From positions 28,452,730 to 28,516,729 of the forward strand of contig NC_047088.1 in assembly GCF_902459505.1 (NCBI RefSeq): a stretch of 64,000 nt of DNA, given 5' to 3'. Under the pieces are notes generated by a model. The model worked only from the letters and a program-made list of their open reading frames with translations. It was not told the DNA's origin and made no database searches. Shown one piece after another: positions 23,401 to 32,580 of the stretch. The position numbers and the translations under genes are program-made. The DNA comes from Geotrypetes seraphini (lineage: Eukaryota; Chordata; Amphibia; Gymnophiona; Dermophiidae). Each line of letters begins with the position of its first letter. Within the stretch, counting starts at the first letter, position 1.

Positions 23401-23736
23401 ATCTGTGTTAAAGAACAGTTTTCAAGGGAAGGACTTGGGCTTGATCAAGAAAAGGGTAATCGGATTTCTAAGCGAGATATAGAGGAGATGATAAAAAATT
23501 ATGCTTACTCCTACAACCAGGAAGACTTAACATTTTCCAAGGAACTTAACAATGATGAGAGGAAGCAAATACACCAGATTGCCCAGAAGTATGGCCTGAA
23601 GAGTAAATCTCATGGGCAGGGTTGTAACAGGTTTTTGATAGTAAGCAGGAAAAGACGCAAAGAAGACCTAATAGACCAGCTGAAACAGGAAGGCCAAGTT
23701 GGACGTTATGAACTTGTTATGCCAGAAACATTTTGA
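3386..23736 (+). CDS. NKRF: NKRF, NF-kappa-B-repressing factor, long form with XTBD (whole gene, three coding exons)
   Basis: Coding exons 3386-3606, 17295-17419 and 21608-23736 join in phase (phases 2 and 1) into 824 codons. NKRF is a nuclear/nucleolar RNA-binding protein that recruits and stimulates the 5'-3' exonuclease XRN2 in pre-rRNA processing and was first described as a repressor of NF-kappa-B target promoters. Visible order: XTBD, about residues 1-100, carrying WRARKQFI, LPNYPGWKRDQLLALSMVWS and GIDIGEMPSY; a basic low-complexity region; double-stranded-RNA-binding-like repeats near 324-403, 492-543 and 594-649; G-patch near 686-731 (NQLLRKMGWTGGGLGK); R3H near 756-798 (ERKQIHQIAQKYGLKSKSHG); C-terminal RKRRKEDLIDQLKQEGQ. 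I recall human NKRF starting at the equivalent of the exon 2 methionine in its short form; here the XTBD exon is intact, so the long form is preferred. It looks functional. Introns are 13.7 and 4.2 kb, swollen by transposons. Confidence 0.95.
3607..4480 (+). other. Intron 1 of copy A, 5' part shared with copy B
   Basis: The first 100 bp are almost identical to the start of intron 1 in copy B, and a second matching block lies at 3815-3900 (copy B 49205-49290). Nothing coding is seen. Confidence 0.7.
4481..5882. mobile_element. Non-autonomous hAT-like element
   Basis: The left end CTCCTGATGGAATTCTG and the right end, read inverted, CTCCTAGCGGAATTCTG form terminal inverted repeats. Flanks ACTAAGAA and TATAAGAA match at six of eight positions, fitting an aged 8-bp target duplication. 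The interior 4760-5190 is GA-rich and repeats a GATGCTGG phrase. A CR1 tail sits at 5195-5345. Copy B lacks the element. Confidence 0.6.
5195..5345 (+). mobile_element. CR1 LINE 3' end
   Basis: The stretch ends GGCTATTCTTATGTTCTTATG, the ATTCTTATG-type tail of CR1, preceded by the typical CTTGATGGACCATTGG. It is heavily 5'-truncated. Confidence 0.7.
5890..6110 (+). mobile_element. LINE 3' tail fragment
   Basis: ATTTGTAACCGTTCTGAG ... GGGAGAACAGGATATAAATATAAATAAATG resembles the 3' tail of CR1/L2-group LINEs, whose tails end in short A/T-rich repeats. No coding part remains. Confidence 0.45.
6450..6535 (-). mobile_element. CR1 LINE 3' tail, short
   Basis: CATAGAAACAGAAACATGATGG and following bases are the reverse complement of the tail seen at 49870-50055 (GCTATTATCTTTCTATG). 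A related copy lies at 15672-15895. Confidence 0.6.
6602..6755. mobile_element. Palindromic MITE, GGGCCCCTTTTACTAAGGTGCG family
   Basis: The ends are nearly perfect inverted repeats: GGGCCCCTTTTACTAAGGTG on the left, and GGCTCCTTTTACTAAGCTGC when the right end is inverted. Most of the 150 bp folds on itself. TTTA flanks both sides. A PIF/Harbinger-type 3-bp target site is possible but unproven. Confidence 0.6.
7010..7490. mobile_element. Two abutting L2-like LINE 3' fragments
   Basis: 7015-7200 is the reverse complement of a LINE tail (GCACTATAGAAAT type, with a trinucleotide run). 7250-7470 is the sense strand of a C-terminal reading frame (PFSSTSNSRLCSF, then LKTYLL) like that at 44310-44839. 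Opposite orientations suggest two insertions or a rearranged one. Confidence 0.5.
7846..8500 (+). mobile_element. L1-like LINE, 3' end
   Basis: A frame of 139 residues contains LDHLLFYCPHILAFWNSIWD, typical of the cysteine-containing C-terminal region of L1 ORF2. It is followed by a short 3' UTR and GAATAAAGAATTAAAAAAAA. It is strongly 5'-truncated and sits in NKRF intron 1. Confidence 0.75.
8500..10084. other. Intron 1 sequence without recognised genes
   Basis: Fragments such as TATTCAGTGCCTAATCCCGG near 9160 look like old repeat sequence, and 9770-9925 resembles a decayed end of the palindromic hAT MITE family (GTCCTCAAAGCAC ... CCTGACTGGTTAGG). I see nothing coding. Confidence 0.4.
10085..12837 (-). 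mobile_element. L2/CR1-group LINE with nearly complete reverse transcriptase, 5'-truncated
   Basis: On the minus strand one frame runs from 12833 to 10719 and is interrupted by a single in-frame TAG at 12195-12197. It encodes the endonuclease-RT linker, then an RT with NYRPIASIPLYVKLIKGLVA, QSGFRANHSTE, DLSASFDLVDH, CGVPQGSPLSPILFN and the catalytic SYADD, ending in the C-terminal block containing DSHWLPIKARTQFKLYCLLF that is typical of this LINE group. The apurinic endonuclease is missing. The 3' UTR (10085-10718) ends in an AATGT microsatellite, seen here as ACATTACATTACATT. It looks young compared with other repeats here. Confidence 0.85.
10289..10535. repeat. Tandem repeat in LINE 3' UTR
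   Basis: About three and a half units begin AGGATACAG at 10289, 10358, 10413 and 10483 (spacing 55-70 bp), each including ATATTCGGGTAA and GTTACCTAACATTGAAG. They lie inside the minus-strand LINE's 3' UTR. Confidence 0.8.
13139..13986 (+). mobile_element. Tc1/mariner transposon, 3' truncated
   Basis: The left terminal sequence is GAGTCACATTATTATGACCA. Short frames carry recognisable Tc1 transposase blocks: TVQRILLRMGFRSRWLV with PMLMRVHCKK (13454-13723), RMDVG (the HRTDG region), and YGLGNVF (the IMVWGMF region) near 13880-13910. Several stops and frame changes make it inactive. It ends abruptly at about 13986, where DIRS sequence starts, so the right terminus is missing. Confidence 0.85.
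13987..17098 (+). mobile_element. DIRS-like retrotransposon, 5'-truncated fossil
   Basis: Parts in order: the end of a reverse transcriptase, an RNase H-like region, a tyrosine recombinase (15300-15670 and 15900-16410, ending VAAFGVSVLAASSSVPP), an internal complementary region (16480-16545) and a right terminal repeat (17035-17098) that is its inverted partner, both holding CTTTCTTGTAAATCCACACT. A CR1 end is inserted at 15672-15895. The element is broken in several places and lacks its 5' part. It lies in NKRF intron 1, just before exon 2. Copy B lacks it, so it postdates the duplication. Confidence 0.85.
15672..15895 (-). mobile_element. CR1 LINE 3' end nested in the DIRS
   Basis: Read on the minus strand this is the CR1 3' end: TAATCTAAGGAAATACTTTT at its 5' side and a CATCATGTTTCTATATTTC-type tail. 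DIRS recombinase sequence resumes on both sides. Confidence 0.75.
17295..17419 (+). CDS. NKRF: NKRF copy A exon 2 (end of XTBD)
   Basis: The acceptor TTTCAAAACAG ends at 17294. The exon of 125 nt encodes YGEQLMQNILQMAEGIDIGE and then MPSYELVLGAKGTKRQSP. GIDIGEMPSY is a diagnostic NKRF motif. The donor is CTG|GTGAGTATG. An inserted repeat begins about 8 bp into the following intron. Confidence 0.95.
17428..19566. mobile_element. Non-autonomous DIRS-like element with inverted ends
   Basis: The left end (17428-17590) and the right end (19450-19566) are inverted copies sharing AGCCTTATTGGAT, ACAGCCTCCT and a GATGAATC/TCTAGAGTCAAGTGG-type block. The middle has no recognisable DIRS coding and carries a CR1 (18300-19231). 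Copy B has an uninterrupted intron at this point (GTAAGTACAGATCTACTTTA at 50734), so the insertion is younger than the duplication. Confidence 0.65.
18300..19231 (+). mobile_element. CR1 LINE 3' end with open C-terminal frame
   Basis: The open frame 18310-19119 (269 residues) contains the CR1 C-terminal landmarks KCKVLHVGNRNP, QERDLGV, LPLYRAMVRPHLEYCVQYWS and RRAMRLIKGMENL. It is followed by a tail ending CTTATGTTCTTATGTTCTTA. It is 5'-truncated, but the remaining frame is intact, so it is fairly recent. Confidence 0.9.
19567..20298 (+). other. Intron 2 segment strongly conserved between the copies
   Basis: It aligns with 50743-51278 and 51480-51548 of copy B at roughly 96% by eye, including a stretch of about 170 bp without a difference (ending GGTACATGAGGATTTGT). 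No coding signal is visible. Confidence 0.7.
20550..20598 (-). ncRNA. Hammerhead-ribozyme-like motif
   Basis: Read on the minus strand it gives a short stem I (GACCC with GGGTC), stem II GGCTA/TAGCC, the core GCCGAAAC and a minimal stem III in CACGGACCGTGTC, which ends at the expected cleavage triplet. This is the short-stem-III layout known from Penelope-like elements. The core is imperfect, so activity is doubtful. Confidence 0.6.
21322..21422. repeat. Perfect 35-bp inverted repeat with 31-nt loop
   Basis: The arms 21322-21356 and 21388-21422 are exact reverse complements (for example CCCGATATCAGTGAGATG against its complement). It sits at the end of the 20299-21427 insertion, directly before the second target-site copy. 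Confidence 0.9.
21608..23736 (+). CDS. NKRF: NKRF copy A exon 3 (main coding exon)
   Basis: The acceptor CATACCACAG ends at 21607. The exon encodes residues 116-824 from GQEPSKKQA onward and stops with TGA at 23734. It carries the conserved ARPRFEPVHFVAS block near its start, all three RNA-binding-like repeats (for example WRCRVFLQDHCLAEGYG and WKCKVFLENQFVAEAV), the G-patch, the R3H domain and the C-terminus YELVMPE. No stop or frame change is seen over 2.1 kb, so the exon is under constraint. Confidence 0.96.
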
Positions 23737-24030
23737 CATGTTTGTCTTGATTTTATTGCTGTATGTGGAGTGAAAGATAACTTAATGCCCCCATAGATGT
23801 TGCAGAGTACATCCATGCTAAACTGAATTATTTTGTCCTTTTCATTCCTAGTATTTTGCTAAAAGCTGTACAGTATGTTCTGCTTAGTTGCATTTATAAA
23901 GTGCAGAAGTCATAGTGCAGTTCCTGAATGTGTCCTTGAGATCAGTGTCTCATATTTCAGTAGTTTTTAATGACCAAGTAATCTGTTCTTTTGGAAGATG
24001 TGGATGGAGGCTTTAAAGAATGCCATCCTA
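23737..24030 (+). other. NKRF copy A 3' UTR, proximal part
   Basis: It aligns with copy B 58440-58740. I see no AATAAA or ATTAAA between the stop codon and the 7.2-kb insertion. The matching sequence resumes at 31246, so the ancestral 3' UTR or flank is split. Confidence 0.6.
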
Positions 24031-24110
24031 AGGAAGGATTAGCTTCTTATCTCAGTAATTTTCTTTCCAATATAAAAGCACATGAGTCCTGACCAGTGTG
24101 TGGCACTCTT

Positions 24111-25638
24111 TTTTTTTTTTTTCTTCAAAAGTATATTTATTGGAAAGTGTGATACAGGCATGACAACCAGCCATCAATATAATCATAATCCATAGCCAAA
24201 AGATACAAAGATAAACCAGTAGAAACCATTATAACACTAAGAGAACACACGATCAGCATCCCCATCACATCCTCAATTTCATTATTAAACCCCACACACA
24301 CTCCCTCCATGCACCCATCCACAACCACGCTAACCAGCAGTCTCACCACCCTAGAGAGTTGCACGGGGACAGAAATCCCACCCATCCCCGCCAGGTTCCT
24401 CTCCGTCCCCACCTATCCCCGTCAGGATACTGTCCGTCCTCACCCATCCCCGCAAGGAATTACCTCCATCCCCGTCCGTCCCCATAAAAAGCAGCAATTA
24501 CTTCTGACAGGATCATCAATTCCACAGTTTCTTTTGTGTTTGCGCTGCTGTTTTCCTTGTGGAATCTCTTTGGTGGAACCCTTTTTTTGTTTCCTGTTCA
24601 GGTAATTAACTTATAAACCCCCTCTTTTACTAAGGCTGATGTGTCCATTATATTATATGGATGAACCTGCTTTCAAAGCCTTCCATTCCCGTGGGAGTCC
24701 CATGAGCCAGAGGGGGGTCCCCGTGGGTTAGGGCGGGATTCCCGCGGGACCCGCAGAATTCCTGCGATCCCCGTTCCCGTGCAGACCTCTAATCCACCCA
24801 CACCTGGTCACACATCCATCTCACCCCGGGTAGGGCCACCCATCCCTGAATACCCAATAGACCACCAGGCTACCCAGAGGAGTCCCCGTGCCATTGAAGC
24901 AACAGGTCTTTCCACAGATCTATATAACACAGTCGGTATATATAGCACAGTCGGTTTGGGGAACGCTGTATTTCAAAACGGGCCACCTCAGCCACCCGAT
25001 TTAGCCAGTGGGAATAAGTGGCCTGCCTGCCTGACACCCAATGTTGCAATAAAAGCTTTTTAACTACCAAGACAGCCAGGTAAAGAAACTTCTGTTGGGA
25101 AAGTGAGAACCCATCGCATATCAATCCCCTTTGATCCCGAAGCAACAGAAAACTATAATCCCATGGAACTGGGCATTTCACTATTCGTTCCAGGAGGGGA
25201 AGGACCTGCAGCCAAAGCTCTGTGGCAGGACACTCCAAAAAATGGTGATCAAAGATGCCCGTGCACCTCTTACATTTTGAGCATTGATCCCTCTCCCATA
25301 GTCCCATTCTGGCCCCTTGAATCCTGTAATATAAGCTCTATGTAAAATTTTAAATTGCATCTCCTTAAGATCTGTCAGGTTTCCCCCCTCCCCCAGGGAA
25401 TGAACACTATCGAAAAGGTCAAGGAAGGACTTCCTCTCATGAGGAACCTGCAACTCTCCTTGCCACAAATGGGCTACCTTATCCACAGGTCTGAGATCAT
25501 TGGCCATTTTCAAAACCTTATACCACATGGACAGTTTGTTTAACTCTACCGGGACCTGAAGAAACTGTTTATCTAGAAGACCACAGAGCCAAGCATTCCC
25601 CCATCGCTGTTGCATCAAATTATAATAATGTCAGGTCT
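24111..25638 (-). mobile_element. L1-like LINE, 3' part, nested in the DIRS
   Basis: The poly-T at 24111 is the tail of a minus-strand element. Target duplications AGTGTGTGGCACTCTT (24095-24110) and AGTGTGTTGCGCTCTT (25639-25654) flank it. Two frames carry the ORF2 C-terminus, with MQFKILHRAYITGFKG, DHHFLECPATELW and LSQQKFLYLAVLV. A MITE is inserted in the 3' UTR. Confidence 0.85.
24352..24791. mobile_element. hAT-like MITE (TAGAG...TGCACGGG ends)
   Basis: Ends TAGAGAGTTGCACGGGGACA and, inverted, TAGAGGTCTGCACGGGAACG. Flanks CACCACCC and ATCCACCC agree at six of eight positions. The interior is rich in CCCCGTCC. It is related to the TAGAGAATGAC family at 32581 and 44840. Confidence 0.65.
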
Positions 25639-28600
25639 AGTGTGTTGCGCTCTTAAACCTGCAAGGAATTCAGAAGGCACTGTCTACTTTTTCAGCTCTG
25701 TCTCCTTGTGTCACTGGATAGTGCCTCATCTCCTTAGTTTGTACCAAAGCAGTTGATAACCCCTATAAGAGCAGACATAACAAGGAAGGGCATAGGAAAC
25801 TCCCAGAGCACATATTTCTGCTCTGCTCTGCAATACAATACAAAACAAATAATTAAAGATGTTAATTAAACAAAGGAAACATAGCACAACAAGGTGGATT
25901 GCAAACAAAACCCACCTACCTGTGTGCTACCAGCACTAAAATTTGTTTAGCTCAGAGCTCTCTTACAAGAGTCGCTCATCCAGCTTTATAATTTACTGCA
26001 TGCTTGTGACAGAAATGTCTTAGTTCTTGGCTGCTGCCTGATAAGCTTCTGCAGACACTTACATGTCTCAGACCACAAACAGGCTGTACTGAAAAACTGA
26101 CACAGCAGGGTGTCAGGACTCATGTGCTTTTAAACTGGAAGGAAGATTATCAAGAAAATCTAATCTTTCCTTTCAATGCAAAAAGCACACGAGTCCTGAC
26201 CAGTGGGATATACCAGAGCATTCCCCCTGAGCCTAGGGCAGAAGAGCCTGCTTCTAGCACCGAGGACCCAGCAGTGGTGTCCATATGTACTGCTATATCC
26301 ATTCCATAAATCTTGTACAGTATGGAGCATGTAGTTGCCCTACAAACTACCTTGTGCGGAACTGCCTGGGACTCTGCCCATGAAGAGGCCATGCTTCTAG
26401 TGGCATGCGCTCTCAAAGAGGTTGGCAGCTGTTTACCACAGCCAGTTTATGCAGATGAAACATCCATGCAATTCCATCTGGAAATAGAAGCCTTCGATGC
26501 TTGCTTTCCCCTTTTGCTAAGGATGATTAACACAAAAAGATGATCTGCAAGATGAAAATCATTTGTCACCTCGAGATGAAAATCATTTATCTCCTTGCAT
26601 CCAGTTAACACCAAAAACTTTGTCCTTTTTCTTCACACCTGTGGCACAGAACACAGGAAGTTGAATTTCCTGAAGTACATGGTACACCAAAACCAAAGAA
26701 AGCACAGTGTGGAAATACTCCAGCCTCTGTAAGTCTAAGGAAAGGCTCTCTACATGAGAGAGCCTAAAGCTCTGAGGTAATAGCCACCAGAAAAGCCATC
26801 TTGACAGTAAGATCTTCAGTGATGCATTCTGTAAAGGTTCATATGGTGCTTTCCAGAGGACTTGTAAAACAATATTATGATTCCACGTAGGAAATGAACC
26901 GTTGCATGGGTGGATTCAGATGCAATGCTCCCTTTTAAAAACCTAGATATAACAGGATGGGAAGCCAGGGATCCTTTCTCCACATGAGCTTGAAAACATG
27001 AGAGACTTGCTAACTGCACCCTAAGGGATCCATTCGCAAGGCCCTTCTCAAAACCTTTCTGAAGAAACAAATGGACCATGACTCTCTCTGTTGAGCAGAT
27101 AGATCTTCCAAGCTTTCACATAATCTGCCACCATCGTTGGCTTCTTGGATTGTAAGAGGGTAGGTATAATCACCTCGGAATAACCCTTCTGCGCTAATAC
27201 TGTGCACGTAAAAGCCTTGCCATAAGCTCAAAGCATTCTGGATTCTCCAGGGTGATGGGCCCTTACGATAGTAGCAATGGATGGATTAGAAGACTTGAGA
27301 CTCTTGTCTCGTTGAAGTTGAACTAGACCCATGTACCACAAGCAACTTAGCCAGTCTAAAGCTACGAAGATTATTAGCCCCCGATATGATGCTGCTATTC
27401 AAATGACTCGATCCATCATTTGTCTATGGGGGAAACGTACAGCAGTTTCCTTATTGGCCAAAGCTGTACCAGAGTGTCTAATCCAGTGCTCTCAGACTCG
27501 AATCTTTAGCTGAAGTACTGCGCTGCCTTGTGTGCTGATGCCATCAGATCGACCATTGGTCACCCCCCATCATTGGACAATGCTGTCGAATGCTTCCTGG
27601 GTCAGCAACCATTCTTCTGGGTCCAGGGTCTGTTGACTTAGTCAGCCTGAACATTTTTCACTCCCGCTTAAATGAGCTGCTGAAACAGCTTGGAGGTGAG
27701 ACACTGCCCAGCGAAATAACCACTCGGTCTCCAGTTCTAATGGAGCACTCTCGGTGTCCCCTTGCCTGTTAACATATGCTACCATTGTGGCACTGTCCAA
27801 CAAAAAACTGACTGCTTTTCCTTCCAGAAATCTTTGAAATGCCTATAGTGCTAGCCGAAAGGCTCTCCATTCCAATCTGTTATAGGCCCATTTTCTCTGA
27901 GTGGGTAGCCATCAGCCCTGAGCTAGGTGACCCTCGCAGTGACCTCCACAGCCATAAAGACTGGAATCTATTGTTGGAATCATTCAAGAAGAGATGTGAC
28001 TCCAGCTGTGGCCACCAGCTCAAACTTTGATGCGCTTCATCTGTCCAAGTTGGCAGCATCAGGAGAAATCTATCCACGGAGACCAGAGGGACAATAGCAC
28101 GCTCTGTAGAATGTGAATATGAGCTTTCACCCATGGTACCACCTCCTTTATGGTCACTACCATTGACATTAATAGCAGATAATGCCAAGTAGGGGAAGCT
28201 GGCATTGTGATGATTCCAGGTGACTCTTCCAGAAATTGAGAAGCCAGCTGAGGTCCTGCGGAGCTGGACTACTTTTGCTACAGATTTAGTCCTTTTGGCT
28301 TTGAATGCAACTCTGCTTATCCAGTTGTCCAAGTATGAATGCACCTGAATCCCAGCCTTGTGCAGATATGCTGCTGCCGCCACCCCTTGGTAAAGGTGCA
28401 GGGCGCTGTTTGTCAATCCAAATGGGAAAACAGAGAACTAAGTGTCGCTCCAGAACACAGAACCTGAGGAACCTTCTGTGTTCCAAAACAAAAAATGGGA
28501 ATAGGTAAGTAAGCCTCTGTCAAATCCAGGGAGGCTAAATTCTCCCCCCAGTGCGACCGAGGCAGTGACTGAATGTATGGTTTCCATCTGGAACCTGGGC

Positions 28601-30489
28601 ACCTTTAGTGCCACATTGACCAACTTCAGATCCAGGATTGATTTCCAGTCTTCTGAAACCTTTCTGGGCATGATAAAGTATATGGAGTATCTGCTCAAGC
28701 CTGATTCAACATCTGGAATGTCTTCCACAGCCTGAGACGGCAGCAGCTGTTGGACCGTTGCTCTTACTTTGGCTGCTATTTCTGGCCATCGGGTCGTCCA
28801 GCCCCTCACCAAAAAGCATTTGCCTTTAGAAAGGGAGCCTGCTCAATGTTGCTATAGAAGCCAAATTTCCTGACTATTGTCTGGTCCAAAGCATTCTATG
28901 GGCAGAAATAGAGTAAGCCGAAACCTTGCTCATGACTCTAAATACCTCATACATTGTGTCCGCAACATAATCAACCCCTAAAAATAATACATTGGGGAAT
29001 GGGTTCTCTTCCAAGATTGGACACTGATGCACCATTGTATGGCAGGTGTGCACCATGTAGGAAGCCGCCAAAGCCAGTGTTTTGAACTGTCTCTCTTAGG
29101 ATTAAGCCCACCCTGAGGTCCTTTGTTTAGAAACGCTCCACCTTCCCTGGGCAATGAGGTACGTTTAGTCACCTGTGCCGCTAAACAATCCACCTATGGT
29201 GGTATAAACAGCTGCTGGAAATCAGGAGTCATAGCCCTAGCTCCTCGTAAAGGACCTTCAGGCGCATCCCAGTGCTCCATCAGCATCCTGGTATCTCAGA
29301 ATCAGAAGGAACACAGGTGGACTGCATCTTAGAGCTGCTCAACAGTGAACGCTGTGCAGTGGAAGTTTGTGGAGGTTCTAGATCTACCTCCTTCAGAGAC
29401 ACTGCAGTAACTTCATTCAAATCTCTGGTTTAAAAAAATCCGCACACAATCTGATCTGTTCCCTGGTCCAAAGCTGCCACTGACTCCTGACTGATATCTG
29501 CCACCTGAGACCTGGACTTCCCCAATGAGAAAAAATTTCTGGGGAGACTTAGAAACAGACCCCCAAATAACCCTGTCATTTTCTGACTGAACCTCAAGTT
29601 CCAACAGACCCCTCTGACTGTGGCGAACCATGATCTGCAGGGACAACACCTCCACCGCAAGCACTCACCGATTTGATACTAGATGGTGCCAGAGACCTCT
29701 TATTTCAAATAGGCTTCATATATTAAGGATACAAAATTTGAATTGAAGACCTGATCTGAATCCCTCTGCCGGCCTACTCTAAATCTCCTCCCTGAGTCAG
29801 GGGCGCCTGCACATCTGCACTTCACCACTGGCACCAAATCGTTATCAGAAAGCTCCAGAATGGATTTTATGACCCAGTTCTCAAGCCTTGAGCGACTTTG
29901 AACTTTTGGAGGGACCATGGGAGGCTTTTTGGATGGACCAGGGGAGGCTAAGCCCATGGCATGTAGCACACGGGCACTCCTATGGCCATCCAGCACAAAA
30001 CTTGCATTAAATAGCAGTCAAACTGCCTGAGGAGTCTATTCCAACCGTTTTTAGCCAAAATCGAGGTGTTTGAGGCAGATAGAGGCTGTAAAAATAAAAT
30101 TGTGAAATCTGTACTTACAGTTCTGCTGTGTGCTATGCCTGCAGTAATTTACCTTTCAGCTGGCTAATGGAGAAGTTTTCAACCTCAGACAAGCAATCAG
30201 GATGCTCCAGGGGCTTGTCTCTTCAGGCTGCCTTTTACATAGGCTCCAAAAGCCTGAAAACCTCTACTCCACTAGCACCATACAACTCTTCGGGGGTGGG
30301 GGGGTGCAGCCTGTATCCGCAAAGTATCCAGGACCGAAATGGGGCCACACGCAACCTGCGCTTGAGTGCCTAACAGGGTGAGCAGGGCTCCAGAGGACCG
30401 GACCCCGAGCTATCTCAAGTATTAGGCTGGCCAGGCAGGTGCCTTGCAAAAAGGGTGGCCCGCCCTGCTACAGATCTCTGAGTACAGTC

Positions 30490-31025
30490 TGTAACAAGTT
30501 TCAAGTTCAAGTTTATTAGTATTTGATGAATCGCTTAATCGGTTTGCTAAGCGATGTACAAAATTATAAAAAGAAAGTTAAATAACAAAAAGACAAACCA
30601 AGTGACATAATTTTTGAAGACGAGACAAACTTGAGTTGTGAGGAAAGGGGGGGAAAGTTACAACTTTTTTAGAAAAAAACAAGGGAAAGAACAAAAGGGA
30701 ACGAGATAGTTAAAAATCTGAAAATATTAAACGAATCTAAAATTTAAATGTTAAAAGCATCTTTAAAAGATGAGTTTTTTAAGAATTTTTTGAAGGAGGA
30801 GAGGTCTTTTCATTTTTAATGTATTGTGGTAATGAGTTCCACCATTGGGGACCCATTACAGAAAACATATCGGCTCTTCTTGTGCCTACTATTTTCAGAG
30901 AGGGTATAGATAAGAGATTTTGGAAGGTTGATCTGAGTGGGCATATAATGTTGTGGGGTGTTAAAATCCTAGCTATAAATTGAGGTTCATTATAGGTTAG
31001 GACCACTGGGAACCTCTAAAGCACA
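30490..31025 (-). mobile_element. CR1/L2-group LINE 3' end nested in the DIRS
   Basis: The minus frame 31006-30779 contains MGPQWWNSLPQYIK, a typical LINE C-terminal block, followed by a tail reading AATAAACTTGAACTTGAAAC on the minus strand. Confidence 0.65.
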
Positions 31026-31245
31026 AAAAGCCTGAAAACCTAAAAATAATATATTAGAAACAGATCAGATGAAGACACCTTCTCAACTCACTTGCAGAAG
31101 GGAAAAAACTGAAGAGATAAGGCACTGCCTGGTGATACAAGGAGGTAGAGCTGAAAAAGATGATGCCTCTTGCATACCTCAAGGGTTTGGGATTGCAGCC
31201 CCCATTGGTCAGGACTCATGTGCTTTGCACTGGAAATATTTTTTT

Positions 31246-31554
31246 TTTATAAATGTTTGGCTCCTTTTTTTTTTTTTTTTGGGGGGGGGGGGGAACTTTT
31301 ATGAATTTGTTTTGTGAAGTATGAAAATAATTTGTGAGGATTACTAGCTATGGATGTATACTTTTATTTTTGGTTGGCAACAGATTCCAGCTATGAGTTG
31401 CATTTTATCTGTTCTGTTAACCTGAAGATTTAATAACCTATAATATTCAACAGATCAAATTATAAATTTACATGTCTACAACTGTAATCTTTCACAATTT
31501 GTTGAATAATATAACAATCTTTTAAAATTTTAAAAGTTAAAATGCTATGCTTCC
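31246..31554 (+). other. NKRF 3' flank, distal part, shared with copy B
   Basis: It aligns with 58740-58990. It begins with a T-run and a run of about 16 G (31270-31293) that copy B lacks. No gene is visible. Confidence 0.6.
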
Positions 31555-32255
31555 TTGGATTCCCTTTCATCTCTCATTGTAGGGAAGATTGGCTACTTTA
31601 AAAATGTTGATTATCCCAAAAATGTTATACTCGTTGAATATATTCCCCATTTTATTTCCTCTTTAGAAAAAAAACAAGTGATTAAATTTCTATGGGCTGT
31701 TAAATCCCCAAAAATATCTTTTTCAGAAAGGCTTTGTGATACAATAGTATTTCTTTTACATCAAGGTGCTTTTATGGCTCATTGTCTCAGCTTCTGAATC
31801 CTCACAAAATTGGCTACAATTTGAATATAATTTTATGAAAGCCTGATGCTTTTTCCAGATATATTGCTAATTCCATTATTAATACTACACTCAAAGGGCT
31901 TGATTCTGGAAATGGTGCCTGCCGCATAAGGAGCCTGCAAAACGGGTGCCTACTGCGTGTCAATTACAGGTAGGTGCCGCGTCCAGAATTGTATCTATTT
32001 TCTTCTACAGATGCCTTAATTGTAGGCCACTACCCCTAGTTTCACTTAAATAGTTGTTCAAAGAGATGCTGTACATATATAAAAATCAGCTCAGAGACAT
32101 GGAGGTTTTTTTTTTTGGAAGGAATAACCCCCTCACCACCCAATCATCGCTAGATCTTTCATACTTTTAAGCATAACGTAGTGCCAAATAAACTATAAAT
32201 CAATCAAAAAAATTTCAAAAAGTTCAAAATTTCTTAACTTGAAACTTGGTTTCTT

Positions 32256-32298
32256 GGTTCCAACGTGAACACGTTTTGTGCTCCTGCCTCAGGAAACC
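32256..32298 (-). ncRNA. Hammerhead-like motif in left Penelope terminal repeat
   Basis: On the minus strand GGTTTCC and GGAACC can form stem I around a core with CTGAGG and an A-rich strand, with CGTGTTCACG as stem III. It mirrors the copy at 35610. The core is imperfect. Confidence 0.45.
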
Positions 32299-32580
32299 AA
32301 ACAATCTAAAATTCAGCCGCACTGAATAGAAAATGCTAGGTGTCAATAGGTGATTGGAATCTAGACAAAAAATAAAGAGTTAAAAGGGTATTAATATTGA
32401 ATAATACCAACAGAAATTGTGCCTACATTAAATGAATGTGTACATAATTTCATAAAAGGCATTTCAAAACGCTGATACTCTTTAAAGCGACACTCCCTCA
32501 ACTTTCTTAACAGAAGAAACGTCTACTATTGGCTGATGTTAAAGGAACTGTGTTACCATGTGAGAGATACTATATCAGAC

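Larger units (their letters stand above)
24031..31245 (-). mobile_element. DIRS-like retrotransposon inserted in NKRF 3' UTR/flank (fossil)
   Basis: The ends share AAGCACATGAGTCCTGACCA (24076-24095) and its inverted copy (31206-31225). Further copies near 26108-26205 mark the internal complementary region. Read on the minus strand: an ORF1-like region (30000-29400), a reverse transcriptase (28812-28438, with SRYSIYFIMPRK and LDLKLVNVALK), an RNase H region (to about 27880) and a tyrosine recombinase (27079-26150). An L1 and a second LINE are nested inside. It is broken at many points. Copy B has the empty site near 58740, so it postdates the duplication. Confidence 0.85.

Noticed and set aside
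21751-23736. A 661-residue frame taken as a complete gene starting at 21751
   Set aside because: 21751 is TTG inside exon 3. The coding sequence continues upstream to a good acceptor at 21607 and joins exons 1 and 2 in phase.
31270-31293. Poly-T/poly-G run as a regulatory G-rich element
   Set aside because: It is a single homopolymer run at an insertion border and may be partly a sequencing artefact; the copy B counterpart lacks it.
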